A DNA stretch of 64,000 nucleotides from positions 199,054,501 to 199,118,500 of the forward strand of contig CM057458.1 of NCBI GenBank assembly GCA_016271365.2, in the 5' to 3' direction. Shown here one piece after another: positions 32,882 through 42,803 of the stretch. How positions within the stretch are numbered: position 1 is the first letter of the stretch; the number at the start of each line of letters is the position of its first letter. The translations under genes and the position numbers were made by a program. The notes beneath the pieces were generated by a model. It was not told where the DNA came from. It ran no database searches and saw nothing but the letters and a program-made list of their open reading frames with translations. This stretch comes from Neoceratodus forsteri. Taxonomy: Eukaryota; Chordata; Ceratodontiformes; Ceratodontidae.

Positions 32882-34473
32882 GGATCTAGAAGGGTCTAGG
32901 GGTGGTTGTAATGGGGAAGATGAACAATACAGAGCAGTGTAGGAGGGTGGAAGTGACAGCCAACAGGATGCTGGGTTGTATTGTGAGAGGGATCTCCTCC
33001 AGGAGCAGGGAGGTGATCCTGTCTTTCTACAGGGCACTGGTCAGGCCGCACCTGGAGTACTGTGTGCAATTCTGGTATCCATATCTGAAGAAGGATGTGA
33101 AACTACTGCAAGGGGTACAATGCAGGACAACAAGGATGATCCAGGGATTGGAGGACAGACCATATGAGGAGAGTCTGAGAGAGCTGAACATGTACTCCTT
33201 GGAGGACAGAAGGGACTGGGGAGATATGATTGAGACCTTTAAGTACATAAAGGGGATAAACAAGGCAGGCACTGAAGGAATACTCAGGCTGAGGAGGGGG
33301 AGGGACATGAGTGGGCATGAGAGGGCACAGATTCAGACACTACCTAACCCCTGAGGCTCGACTAGCCATAGTCCAGGGTAACCTACTCCCCATACTTGAT
33401 TACTGTTCCATCATCTATGCCAGGTCATCCTCCACCCTCATGGCCAAACTCTCCACTGCCTACAATAGTGCCTGTCGCTTCGCCCTAATGGCCCATTTTT
33501 CCACCCACTACTGTGTCCTTTATCAGTCACTAGGGTGGCTCCCACTTCAAGGCCGTTTCAATTTCACCCTCTACTGCTTGGTTGATAGTGCCATTCGCAC
33601 CGGCCAAGAATCCCCTCTTGCAGAGTTTTTCGAAGTCAGAGCTGTGAATTTCTGCCTTCGCTCTAACTCCATCCACTCCTCCATGTTCCCAGAGTATCTA
33701 CCAACATGGGCAGGAGAGTCCTGTCAGCCGTGGCCCCTTCACTGTGGAATCAGCTGCCTGCCAAGCTCCATGCTCTGGACACTCACCGCCTGTTCAGATC
33801 ACACCTCAAGGACTGGCTATTATCTGTACCCTGCTGCCAGTGCTTCCCAGGGTAGAGCTTCCCCTACTACAAAACTCTGTTATTCCCTTGAGTCTGTTTC
33901 TAGTCATCCTCCCTGTCCTCACTGCCTACCCTCCTTCTCCTAGCACTACCCCTCCCACCCCTAGTTATGTCTGCCCTGGTTCTCCATACCTTGTATTTTT
34001 ACTGTTCTTAACCTACTTACTATGTACTATGTTTTCAATACCTAATAATTATTATTATAATGACTATTGCTGTATCATTGTTTTCATTTTTGGACATCAT
34101 TGTGTAACCTGCCTTTCATGGTCTATGTACAATGATTTTGCTTGCTTCTGCGCCATTGTCATGTCTAAAAATGGTCCCTGGGATCAGTGTATTTACCCGG
34201 TTATCAAAGTCATAAATAAATAATTTGGATTGGGGGGAAGATTTAGGAGGAGACACTTTTTCACAGAGAGGGTCATGGCAGAATGGAATGCTCTACCGGA
34301 GGAGGTGGTAGCCTGTAAGACAGTGAGTAGTTTTAAAGGGATGGGACAAGGTGAGAGGGGGTAATTGGGAAGGGGTGGGGCAGTTGCAAAATGAGGGTGC
34401 TAGCTGCACACTCAAGCTGACTTGATAGACTCGGTGGCCTATTTCTGCTGGCAAATTCGTATGTTCGTATGTG
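32882..34473 (+). mobile_element. CR1-clade LINE 3' end in the Gypsy LTR, itself interrupted
   Basis: The CR1 parts are 32882-33326 and 34223-34473. The first encodes ANRMLGCIVRGISSRSREVI and [18 protein letters not shown], then DMIETFKYIKGINKAG (32902-33310). The second continues with tttttcacagagagggtcat and wnALPEE-like sequence, ending in gtatgttcgtatgt, an octamer tail. It is a third CR1 subfamily, different from copies A and C. The flanks are the LTR (ccccacca and ccaaaaatct). Confidence 0.8.
33327..34222 (+). mobile_element. 5'-truncated jockey-superfamily LINE nested in the CR1
   Basis: It starts in the C-terminal part of ORF2 with YLTPEARLAIVQGNLLPILDYC, then LSTAYNSACRFALMAHF and YQSLGWLPLQGRFNFTLYCL (33311-33943). 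A 3' UTR follows, ending ggttatcaaagtcataaata aataa at 34222. The same 3' end occurs at 52.9 kb. The protein pattern is that of L2/Rex1-like members of the jockey superfamily; the exact clade is not settled. Confidence 0.8.
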
Positions 34474-34883
34474 CCAAAAATCTAGTCGCCAAGGAGAAGA
34501 GAGACCAGGAGAGATTGCACCAAGTGTGGGAGCCCCAAGCTGTGATGGCTGGTCTAGAATCCTGAAGACACTAAACAACAGAGCTGGGACTGAAGAATCA
34601 AAAGAGAAACTGGAATTGTTTGCAGAAGAGCCCAAGTGGATCGCTGCTAATTCAGACTGTGTTTTCCAAACTGTTTACTTCAAAAGCTGCTTAAGTTCAT
34701 CGGAGGGTGGTGAAGATTCTGGATAAGACATTTGAGAGTCTGGAGCTTATCTTTAGCTCAGAGGACCTCACTTTTGGATTTACAAAAAACTTTTGCATAA
34801 TTGCTGTTCAAGTAAACTGCACCCCAGGGTGTTCTGCCTGAGACCCCAGCCTGGGATCGGAGTCTGCATTGAACTGTTCCTGC

Positions 34884-35432
34884 TGGTAGTCCGTGACCAT
34901 AGTGACTGAGACTGAGCACCTAGAAACACGATGAGTCCATCTCAGTGACTGTGATCATGGCTACCTAGGGAGGAGGGTGACCGGATACTGCAGTCGGTGA
35001 AAACCACAACAGGAACTCACGCGTATACGTGCATGCGCACCCCTGGGGAGGGGAGAGATGTGGGGAGGGATGGCATCGCGAGGAGGGGTTGGGGCAAGCA
35101 GCTGCTGACCCATATCACTGGCATTGTGGGGAGGGTGGTCGGCTGGGAGGCATGGGGTATCATGTTCTGGTCTGGCATGGTGCGTTTTTTTTTTTTGCTG
35201 CCTGGCAGCATGTATTACCTCAAGTCCCCCGACATGCACGCCACTGAAGTTGAGAATCCATAAGTAGAGGAGGGTGTTCTTGGGGGGCACAGCTCCCCAC
35301 ATTAAAAATGAGACCTGTAGGTCTTGGGCACCTTTTTTCAGTGCGCTGACAGTGTGCATCATTATTTTCTGGTGACGTACACTCGCCACAATAGCCATCG
35401 CTGTTGCTCGATCGCTATTATGACATGGAACC
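34884..35432. mobile_element. 549-bp MITE, probably hAT (8-bp target duplication)
   Basis: The segment is flanked by gttcctgc at 34876-34883 and 35433-35440, and the 5' LTR shows the uninterrupted site (agttcctgccagaatg). The first bases ggtagtccgtgaccatagtg and the complement of the last bases (ggttccatgtcataatagcg) match at about two thirds of positions, giving degenerate terminal inverted repeats. No transposase is encoded. An 8-bp duplication is the rule for hAT elements. Confidence 0.7.
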
Positions 35433-36162
35433 GTTCCTGCCAGAACAACAGAGCTGTGGTTTGTCTTTAACCGAGAAGCTCCTGCTGTAGCTGCTGCCTA
35501 CCAAGCATTCCAGAGGATTTCACCAGAGTGATCAGAAGCCAAGGACATTCTTCTAACCTGCACTGTGTCAGCTAAGTACAATTCTGCCACCAGGGGGATT
35601 ACAAATGGTTGCTGTAGTTCTAAGTTACTTTGCCTAGTGTTATTTCTTCATCTAGGGCCCCAGCACTGGCAAACCCGTGGCATCGCAGGTCTGCCACCAT
35701 AGTGGGGTACCCAAAAGATATTGGGACAATTCTGGTACCAGATGGGTGGGAGCATGGGGGGAGTTCCACTGGGTGTTATGGATGGTATTACTAGTATAGT
35801 TACTGGTGTTGGAAAGTGTTGTATAAGTGCCTAATCTTATTTTCTTTCAGACAAAGTTCCAGTCTTACTCCCTACAGTAATAAATACTTGCTATGCTTAT
35901 GGTAATTGCTGTCTCCATAACTGTTTTTGGGTTTTGTGTATAGTGGAGGTGTCTGGAAGGGTCCGGGTTGTGGAAGTATTGTTCCTGGGGAATGGGGAAA
36001 GGTCATTGGTTATTCTGCCCGAGTCCTCAGGTGGCGGTACCACACCACTGAAGGTTTGGTGGTCATGGTCCTGTCTCACAAGGACCCATGCTGGCCCCCC
36101 TCTAGCTATAAAACGAGGACCCTGGAGTTGGTACTCTGAACCAGTCGACAACCTATCCTAGA

Positions 36163-36480
36163 AGAAGCTTGACTAATGAAGAGGCCCTGTAGCACAGCCT
36201 TCAGGCCAACCCATACAAATTTAATTTTAGAGTCAGACTCCCGATTTTGACCCTGAATCTCTTTTGACACCTGTGAGCAGAACACTTCATCAATCATCAA
36301 TAGGTCCAGTGAACTCCAGCAGTGGCCAAAATTACCATGGTTTTTACTGAAATTATGCCTCATAAGTGAAATCCTTCTATGCCTGCTAAAATTCACCATT
36401 TTTTTCTGGCTCAAAACAGTCTCCCTCACACTTGCAGAGCACAAAGCACCAAGCCTATAGCAACCCCTTACAGGGAAATC
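36163..36480 (-). mobile_element. L1-clade LINE, minus strand, 5' continuation beyond the Gypsy element
   Basis: The minus-strand frame 36444-36106 includes SLMRHNFSKNHGNFGHCWSS and then LKAVLQGLFISQAS, the L1 connector region between endonuclease and RT. Joining it to 23619 continues the connector order. The minus-strand coding signal fades above about 36480, so the L1 is 5'-truncated or decayed there. Confidence 0.65.
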
Positions 36481-37244
36481 AGCTGCAACAATGAATGGGA
36501 GACTGATGCTTCAATTTAGCAGTTCCACAAGTACTTACAAAGCACTTACTGGGGAGGGGGATGCCTAATGCGTGTTACCTTCCCTTACTGTGGTCGGCTT
36601 GGCATTTCTTTTGCCATTTCTTTTCACTTACAAATGCTGTTACATACCAGTACCAGCATACCAGTATTGACACAGTGCATAAATGACAACATAAACAGAA
36701 TACTGCAGTTCTCCCTATATGTAGGGTTTCCGGTTTTAGGTGTTTATGAATCAGGAAAAAATGTGTTTATTTTTCAGCTTTTCTCGCACCCTTTTATAGT
36801 AGCAAAATTCTGTGTATTTCGGTGCAAATATAAAAAGCAATAGACAATTTCAGTATATTTCAGTGTTTATTTTTTTCTTTCTTTAAAAGGCACTGTGTTC
36901 ACCGATGTTTATGTTGAATAAATATCCAAAGAAATTAAACACACTAGCATTGCTAAGATCGGCAGCTAAAAAGTAAAATAAATATTAAAGCAATTTGCTT
37001 TTGGAAACCGACAATAGGCAGCTCTGACACATCAACTAATCAAACTATCGGCAGTATTCTCAATTTCATGGCTCTTAATAAAGTGCCCCCCCTGATTAAA
37101 CGTCCCCCTTTTAAGCATTTAGTAAACAGCGCCTCTCAATTTTTTTGATTCCTCTCTATTTTGCTGGGTTGATGGCCTGGGAGTAAATAGCAACTGTTTC
37201 TCTCGAAGCTAAAAAAAAGAACAGGAGAGAGTTAGCAAGGATGG

Positions 37245-37735
37245 GGTGATGGAGGCAAAAGGAGGGTGAATGACTGAGCAAGAAAGAAGTGGGCTGGAAG
37301 CCTGTGAGATAATTAATGATTATTAATTATTTGCTTTTGCATTTAACTCTTCCAGTGCTATAGATCAGCCACCCCCAGCCGCTAGACACGATCTAGCATT
37401 CTCTTCTCCCGCTGTGCCAATATTAGTTTGCGCCTCATTTCATATGGCAACTTTTATTTCATGCTCAGTATGATGGAAGCAAAAGGAGGGTGAATGACAG
37501 AGCAAGAAAGGAGATTAGTGGGTACTACAGCAGCCTTTTTTGGAGGAAGGCAGGAGAGCTATTTTCCCTTTTTTCCCTTCCAGACTGGAAGCCTGTGAGA
37601 TAATATTCTGCAACCAAGTGGAATTTTATTTGCTTTTACATTAACTCAAAAGGATTCTCTTCTCCAGCTGTGCTGATATTAGTTTGCGCCTCATTTCATA
37701 CGGCAACTTTTATTTCATGCTCATTATGTATTTCT
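37245..37735. repeat. Direct duplication of ~250 bp inside the hAT element
   Basis: gcaaaaggagggtgaatgac occurs at about 37255 and 37478. ggaagcctgtgagataat occurs at about 37295 and 37588. attagtttgcgcctcatttc occurs at 37422 and 37678. The two units are partly overlapping or adjacent and differ by small indels. Confidence 0.75.
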
Positions 37736-38059
37736 TAATTGAATACAATTTGGATTCATTAATTTACGATTATTTGCTTGACTTCTATGGCTAAAGTTTT
37801 ATTTTGCCAACAGCAGCATACACATAAATTATCACTTCCTCTGGTGTTTAAATTTTAATTTAAACAATTTTAATGTAAACAAACACTATCACATATGCTG
37901 TCAAGGGTGGGGGTGGGTGACATACAAAGTCGCTGCACCTTGAACTACTGTCTTCAGGCCACACTGACAGCAGTAAGAGAACCTTCCCCAGGCCAGACTT
38001 GATGGAAGGAAGGAACCCCCATCCAGGGAGCACCAGAGCCACCACCACTACCTCAGAGG

Positions 38060-38785
38060 TTGCAAAGAAAGCACAGCAGTTGGACCACAGTGGGCTCAGG
38101 GAGGGTGAGAAAGGTGGAACAGAGGCACACCCAGTCAGTTGTTCCACTCCACAATCCATACACCATTCTGGGAGAGCACAGCTCCCCTATGGATGCACCC
38201 ACGGAGGAGATTAAGGAGGCTGAGGACACCTGTCACAGGGGAGGCCCACAGGAGGGAGGCAAAGGATGCCACAAGGAAAGGAAGCAGCTCCTGGTGGGGG
38301 ACTCAATTATTAGGGGGATAGAACTGGGGGGAGCAGGGAAAACTGAAGTAAAGTGCCTGCCTGGTGCCATGGCTTGTAGGGACAGGAAGCGCATCCTCAG
38401 GATCACGAGAACAGCTGCACGGGAGTCTGAGCTGGATGTCATTGTCCACCTAGGGACAAATGACTTGGCTCAACATGAGATTAGAGCAGTGCAGAAGGAC
38501 TTTTTAGAACTGGGGAGGGGCCTAAGACAAGTAGCACACACAGTAACCTTCTCAGAGGTGCTGCCTGTAAATGGCATGAGTGAGGCAAGGGTACTTTGCA
38601 CCATGCAGTTTAATGAGTGGTTGAAAAAATGGTGTGGAGCACAGGGGTTTGGCTTCATTGGGGACTGGGGTTCCACCTGGAGGGACACCAGCCTATACTG
38701 GCAGGATGGTCTGCATCTGTCCAGGAAGGGAACAAGTCTTTTGAGCAATTGGTTTAAATGCTTCATTGGCAAGCTTTTAAACTAG
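38060..38785 (+). CDS. CR1 ORF1 protein with SGNH-hydrolase (esterase) domain
   Basis: A 241-aa open frame carries the complete set of SGNH blocks. GDSIIRG at residues 80-86 holds the nucleophile serine, LGTND at 131-135 is block III, and DGLH at 216-219 is the D-x-x-H block V. A hydrophilic Lys/Glu-rich N-terminal stretch (about 50-78) precedes the domain. Established knowledge: ORF1 proteins of CR1 and L2 LINEs can carry such an esterase. The start at 38060 is the first ATG of the frame, but the true ORF1 may begin further upstream, where frames are broken. Ends four bases before tctaggggggag, at the usual gap to ORF2. It is the only ORF1 esterase in the window with all catalytic blocks in one frame. 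Confidence 0.8.
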   Translation: MQRKHSSWTTVGSGRVRKVEQRHTQSVVPLHNPYTILGEHSSPMDAPTEEIKEAEDTCHRGGPQEGGKGCHKERKQLLVGDSIIRGIELGGAGKTEVKCLPGAMACRDRKRILRITRTAARESELDVIVHLGTNDLAQHEIRAVQKDFLELGRGLRQVAHTVTFSEVLPVNGMSEARVLCTMQFNEWLKKWCGAQGFGFIGDWGSTWRDTSLYWQDGLHLSRKGTSLLSNWFKCFIGKLLN

Positions 38786-38880
38786 TCTAGGGGGGAGGCA
38801 CTGATGAGCAGCAGAAAAATCCCAGCCTCTCCCTACAAAACAGGGTACTAAATAAGAAAAAGACCGAGGTAGAAAGGTCA

Positions 38881-39610
38881 GTGGGGGATGCTGCAACAGA
38901 AAGTAAAGCCTTCAAAAAATGGAGAGCAATGAGTACCAATGCATGTAGTCTGAGTAACAAGCTTCCTGAATTAGTGGCCTTGATGGAGAAGGAACATCTG
39001 GATATCGTGGCAGTCACAGAAACATGGTTCACACAAAACCATGACTGGGACATAAACATACCAGGATACACTATCTACAGGAGGGACAGGGAGGGTAAAG
39101 AGGAGGAGGGTAGCTCTTTACATAAGGAAGGAATCAAAGTAACAGAACAAAAGAAAACAGGGAGGAGAAGAAGCACTGTGGGTAAATTTGGAGACCGGAA
39201 TGGTACCACAATCCGCATGGGGTTGTATACAGACCCCTTCTCAGGGGAGGAAATGGACAAGGAAATGATAGAAAGTATACTTAGTATGGCAAAAAGGGAG
39301 ATATTGCTGATGGGTGATCTGAATATGCCAGATGTTAACTGGAGTGCAGTTGCCACAGCCACTACAAGAGTGGGGTTATTCTAGATGCCCTACAGGGGCA
39401 TGCCTTAGACAACTAGTATTGGAGCCCACCGAGAGGGAGCAATCTTAGACCTGGTTCTCTCAAATGGAGATGAAGAGAGGATCACAGATGTAGAAGTGGG
39501 TAGCCATCTGGGAACTAGCGACCATCGAACAGTATGGTTCACAATAAACACAGCAATAGAGTCAAGCCATACAAAGGCAAAGGTACTGGACTTTAGGAGG
39601 CTGACTTTGC
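38881..39610 (+). pseudogene. CR1 ORF2 endonuclease domain
   Basis: The frame 38881-39384 has MSTNACSLSNKLPEL (conserved Asn), IVAVTETWFTQNHDW (catalytic Glu), RRDREGKEEEGSSLHKEGIK (where sister copies have GGGVAL) and LLMGDLNMPDVNW (Asp/Asn block). It ends at 39384, and the remaining part continues in another frame at 39420-39600 with REGAILDLVLSNG and LGTSDHRTVWF. The enzyme would nick the target strand. One frameshift separates the last catalytic S-D-H. Confidence 0.82.
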
Positions 39611-39613
39611 CAA

Positions 39614-41480
39614 ATGGGTAAGTGCCTAAGGAATGCACTAGCACATGGGCAGGAAGGAGGTGGAAGAACAATGGGGAATAATAAAACTGCCATCACAGAG
39701 GCAACAAGCCTTTGTGTGAAGCAAATAAACAAAACTAAGCGATGTAAGAAACCACTATGGTTCTCAAAGGAAGTGGCAGTGAAGGTTCAAGAAAAGAAAG
39801 CTTTCAGGAAGTACAAGGAATCGCAGAAGGAGCAGGACAGAGAAATGTATCAGTTAAAGCAAAAGGAAGCTGGGAAGGCAGTCAGAACAGCAAAGGCCCA
39901 AACCGAGGAAAAGATAGCCAACTCAGTTAAGAAGGGGGATAAAACCTTTTATAGGTACATCAGGGAGCGAAGGAAGACCAAGGGAGGGATAGTGAGGCTT
40001 AATAAGGGGGAGGGTGGGCAGAGGGAGACTGTGAAAAGGCAGAGATACTAAACAAATATTTTTGCTCAGTATTTACAAAGGAAGGGGGTACCTAGAACAA
40101 ACAGTAGAAACACACTGGATACAGAAGTTGATACCAGCCCATTTACAGAAGAAAGGGTTCTGAAAGAACTCTTAAAACTGAAGGTGGACAAAGCAATGGG
40201 GCCTGATGGGATTCATCCCAGAATTCTAAAAGAACTAAAGGTAGAATTAGTGACACCACTGACTACCCTGTTTAACAAATCATGGGAGGATGGGGTGGTA
40301 CCCGAGGACTGGAGGAGGGCAGATGTGATTCCTCTTCACAAAAGTGGGAGCAAGGCAGAAGCAGAAACTACAGACCTGTTAGTTTAACCTCAGTGGTAGG
40401 GAAAATGATGGAATCACTTCTGAAGGAAAGAATTGTCAAGTATCTAGAGGCCAGAGGGGCACAGGACCCAAGGCAGCATGGATTCACAGCAGGAAGGTCA
40501 TGCCAGACAAATCTGATAGATTTCTTTGACTGGGTGACCAAAGTAGTAGATCAGGGAGGGGCTGTGGACATGGCCTACCTAGACTTTAGCAAGGCATTTG
40601 ACACAGTCCCACACAAAAGATTAATATACAAGTTAGCTAGCCTGGGGTGGGTCCCAAGATGACAGCCTGGGTAAAAATTGGCTGGAAAATAGGACACAGA
40701 GAGTAATAGTAAATGGAGTCCACTCTGATGAAAGGGGGTTACTAGTGGGTGCCGTAGGGGTTCAGTATTAGGACCAGTCCTCTTCAATGTCTTTATAAGC
40801 GACATTGCAGAGGGACTGGAAGAAAATATGTCTCTTTGCAGATGACACAGAGATCTGCAACAGAGTTGATACGAAGGTGGGGTGGAAAGGATGAAAAGGG
40901 ACTTGGCAAGGTTAGAAGAATGGTCAAATGTATGGTAAGAAGTGCAAGGTAATGCACCTGGGAAACAAAAACCAGGGAAGAGTACAGAATGGGGGTGAGA
41001 TACTAACAACAACAAAAATGGAAAGGGACCTGGGGTAGTCATATCAGATGACCTAAGGTGGGCAAGCAATGTGAGAGGGCAGCAATGAGGGCTGGGGGAT
41101 ATTGGGATGCATAGGGAGAGGCATCACCAGTAGAAAACAGGCAGTTATTATCCTCTGTACAGACAGCTGGTCAGACCCCATCTGGAGTACTGCGGCAGTT
41201 CTGGAGACCCAGTCTTTGCAAAGACATAGACAGGATGGAAGCTGTCCAGAGGAGGGCAATCAAAATGGTGCAGGGTCTGCACCGGAGACATATGAAGAGA
41301 GACTAAAGAAGCTTAATATGTATAGCCTCGAGGAAAGGAGGGAGAGGGGGACATGATAGAAACTTTCAAGTACCTCAAGGGAATCAACAAAGTCCAAGAG
41401 GGTAGCATCTTTCAAAAAAAGAGGTGTGCAAGAACAAGGGGCACAATTTGAAGATAGAGGGGGGGCGGCTCAGAGGTAAT
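39614..41480 (+). pseudogene. CR1 ORF2 connector and reverse transcriptase, frameshifted
   Basis: The connector (39614-40051) has KKPLWFSKEVAVKVQEKKAF. The RT starts in 40184-40387 with MDKAMGPDGIHPRILKELK, shifts near 40365, and continues in 40282-40662 with NYRPVSLTSVVGK, QTNLIDFFDWVTKVVDQ and YLDFSKAFDTVPH. After 40662 many small deletions break it. The catalytic LFADDTEIC box is visible near 40840 and the C-terminal EERLKKLNMYSLEERRE near 41310. It differs from sister copies mostly by single-base deletions. Confidence 0.82.
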
Positions 41481-41922
41481 TTAAAGAAGTATTTTTTCAC
41501 AGAGGGTTGTGGATGCATGGAACGGCCTTCCGGAGGAGGTCGTGGAGTCAAAAACAGTGGTGGAATTCAAGCATGCATGGGACAGTCATAAGGCAATTCT
41601 AGGGGATGGGGGTAGGAAAAAGTAGGCTGCTGGTTAACTAGGATCTGCAGCTTATCCAGTAGGCAGGGAAATGGGCAGACTGGGTGGGCCAAGCGGTCCT
41701 TATCTGCCGTCAAATTCTATGTTTCTATGTTACTCCTTCTACCTGAGTCAGCAACAGAACAAAATGTTCAAAGTACTGTGGCTTTGATATTTTTGATATT
41801 TTCAAAACATACTTTGTAGAGACGATTTTCGATGCTTTTCAGTTATAACTGATTTGAAAAAAAAAAACGTTGGTGGGGTTTTACCGGGTTTTATCGGTTT
41901 AAACCGAAAACTGGAAACCCTA

Positions 41923-42803
41923 CCTATATGCCTCCTCACAACAAAAATGACACCAACATATAGCAGCCCTACCCAACCACCTCCGTTACTTTCCCTTTAC
42001 ACAGTCGGCGCAGTATTTTGTTCAGTTGGGCTTCTCTCTGTCTTTTTTTTTTAATCATTCACATAAAACAAACTTTACTACTTTTTTTTTGGGGGGGGGG
42101 ATGCTGCCAAATGCCTCAGCTCACTAGTGGTCCACAATTAACAGAGATGACAAACTCCACTAAAAGTTCACAGACAGAGCAAGCTAGAGCAGTGTGTGAG
42201 GAGGGGACAGGTCTTTTTTTTCCATCCAGGCAGTCTGTTTCAGCTCCACTACTACTTCTGCCTGCTCTCACCTGGATTGTGAGCCACAGCTGACACCAAC
42301 CACTGGCAGCCTTAGCTGACTGCATTACTTTCCCTTTATGACTGCTCTTTGTTTTAACATTAGTAACTTAGAACTTACTTGGTATTGGGTAGGGGGTATC
42401 GTCAAACTGCTGAACTCTGGGGCAGGGAGTGACTCAAGGTTGCAGCAGGTCTCCATCCAAGGCTGCAGCACATCCCCATTCCTCTGGCTTGAAACAATTG
42501 TTCTGGTACTTTTTGTAAGAAAGTGGATTTATTGCCAGTGTTGTTTAGCTGAGGCTGCCTAATATTAAGTGACTGGTTGGCCACAGCAAAGATGTATTTA
42601 TTTGTGTGTACATGTGTGTGAGTGTGTGTGTGTGTGTGATACTTTCACACTTTCCACATGCAAATCCTGCAGGGGAGAACACCTGTGAGTGATCAGGGTG
42701 TGATTTGGGGGAGTTCTATTTAAGTAGCCAACCTAGGACCCGCAGCACAGCCTCATACATCAGCACAGAGGGTTTCAGGGGAGACAGAAGAGGCAGCTTG
42801 CAA
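41923..42803. other. Unclassified sequence with simple repeats
   Basis: A T-run followed by a G-run (42082-42102) and a tg-rich microsatellite (42601-42639) are present. No conserved frame is visible before the hAT transposase remnant. Confidence 0.4.
42601..42639. repeat. TG dinucleotide-rich microsatellite
   Basis: Interrupted tgtgtgtacatgtgtgtgag followed by nine uninterrupted tg units. Confidence 0.85.

Larger units (their letters stand above)
23620..36162 (+). mobile_element. Ty3/Gypsy LTR retrotransposon with PNMA-like Gag, carrying nested insertions
   Basis: Two long terminal repeats (23620-25673 and 32640-36162) flank gag, protease, reverse transcriptase, RNase H and integrase in Gypsy order. 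A 4-bp target duplication agaa lies at 23616-23619 and 36163-36166. Without inserts the LTRs would be about 1.39 and 1.38 kb, agreeing well. The insertion target is the minus-strand L1, whose reading order resumes exactly across the element. All coding parts are broken, and the LTRs differ visibly, so the insertion is old. Confidence 0.88.
32640..36162 (+). repeat. Gypsy 3' LTR, interrupted by LINEs and a MITE
   Basis: It begins agtaagcccta (first base differs from the TG of the 5' LTR) and ends aacctatcctaga. Segments 32640-32881, 34474-34883 and 35433-36162 together align with the 5' LTR. The two gaps hold a nested LINE pair and a hAT-type MITE. Confidence 0.85.
37895..41731 (+). mobile_element. 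Nearly full-length CR1-clade LINE in the hAT element
   Basis: The order is ORF1 esterase (38060-38785), ORF2 endonuclease (about 38881-39610), connector (39614-40051), reverse transcriptase (40130-41360) and 3' tail (caaattctatgtttctatgt ending 41731). The 5' boundary is approximate. Same subfamily as copy A. ORF1 is open; ORF2 has several frameshifts. Confidence 0.9.
36722..41922. mobile_element. hAT-type non-autonomous DNA element, 8-bp target duplication, split by a CR1
   Basis: The element begins tagggtttccggtttta and ends with its inverted match cgaaaactggaaaccc ta at 41922. The direct repeat cctatatg flanks it at 36714-36721 and 41923-41930. Excluding the CR1 (about 37895-41731) it is about 1.36 kb and A/T-rich with no transposase. 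It also contains an internal direct duplication (37245-37735). TIR sequence and 8-bp duplication support hAT. Confidence 0.8.

Noticed and set aside
33311..33943. 210-aa frame as one protein
   Set aside because: Its first residues come from the CR1 and the rest from the jockey LINE; it is a fusion created by nested insertion.
42601..42639. TG repeat as a regulatory element
   Set aside because: Ordinary microsatellite without context.
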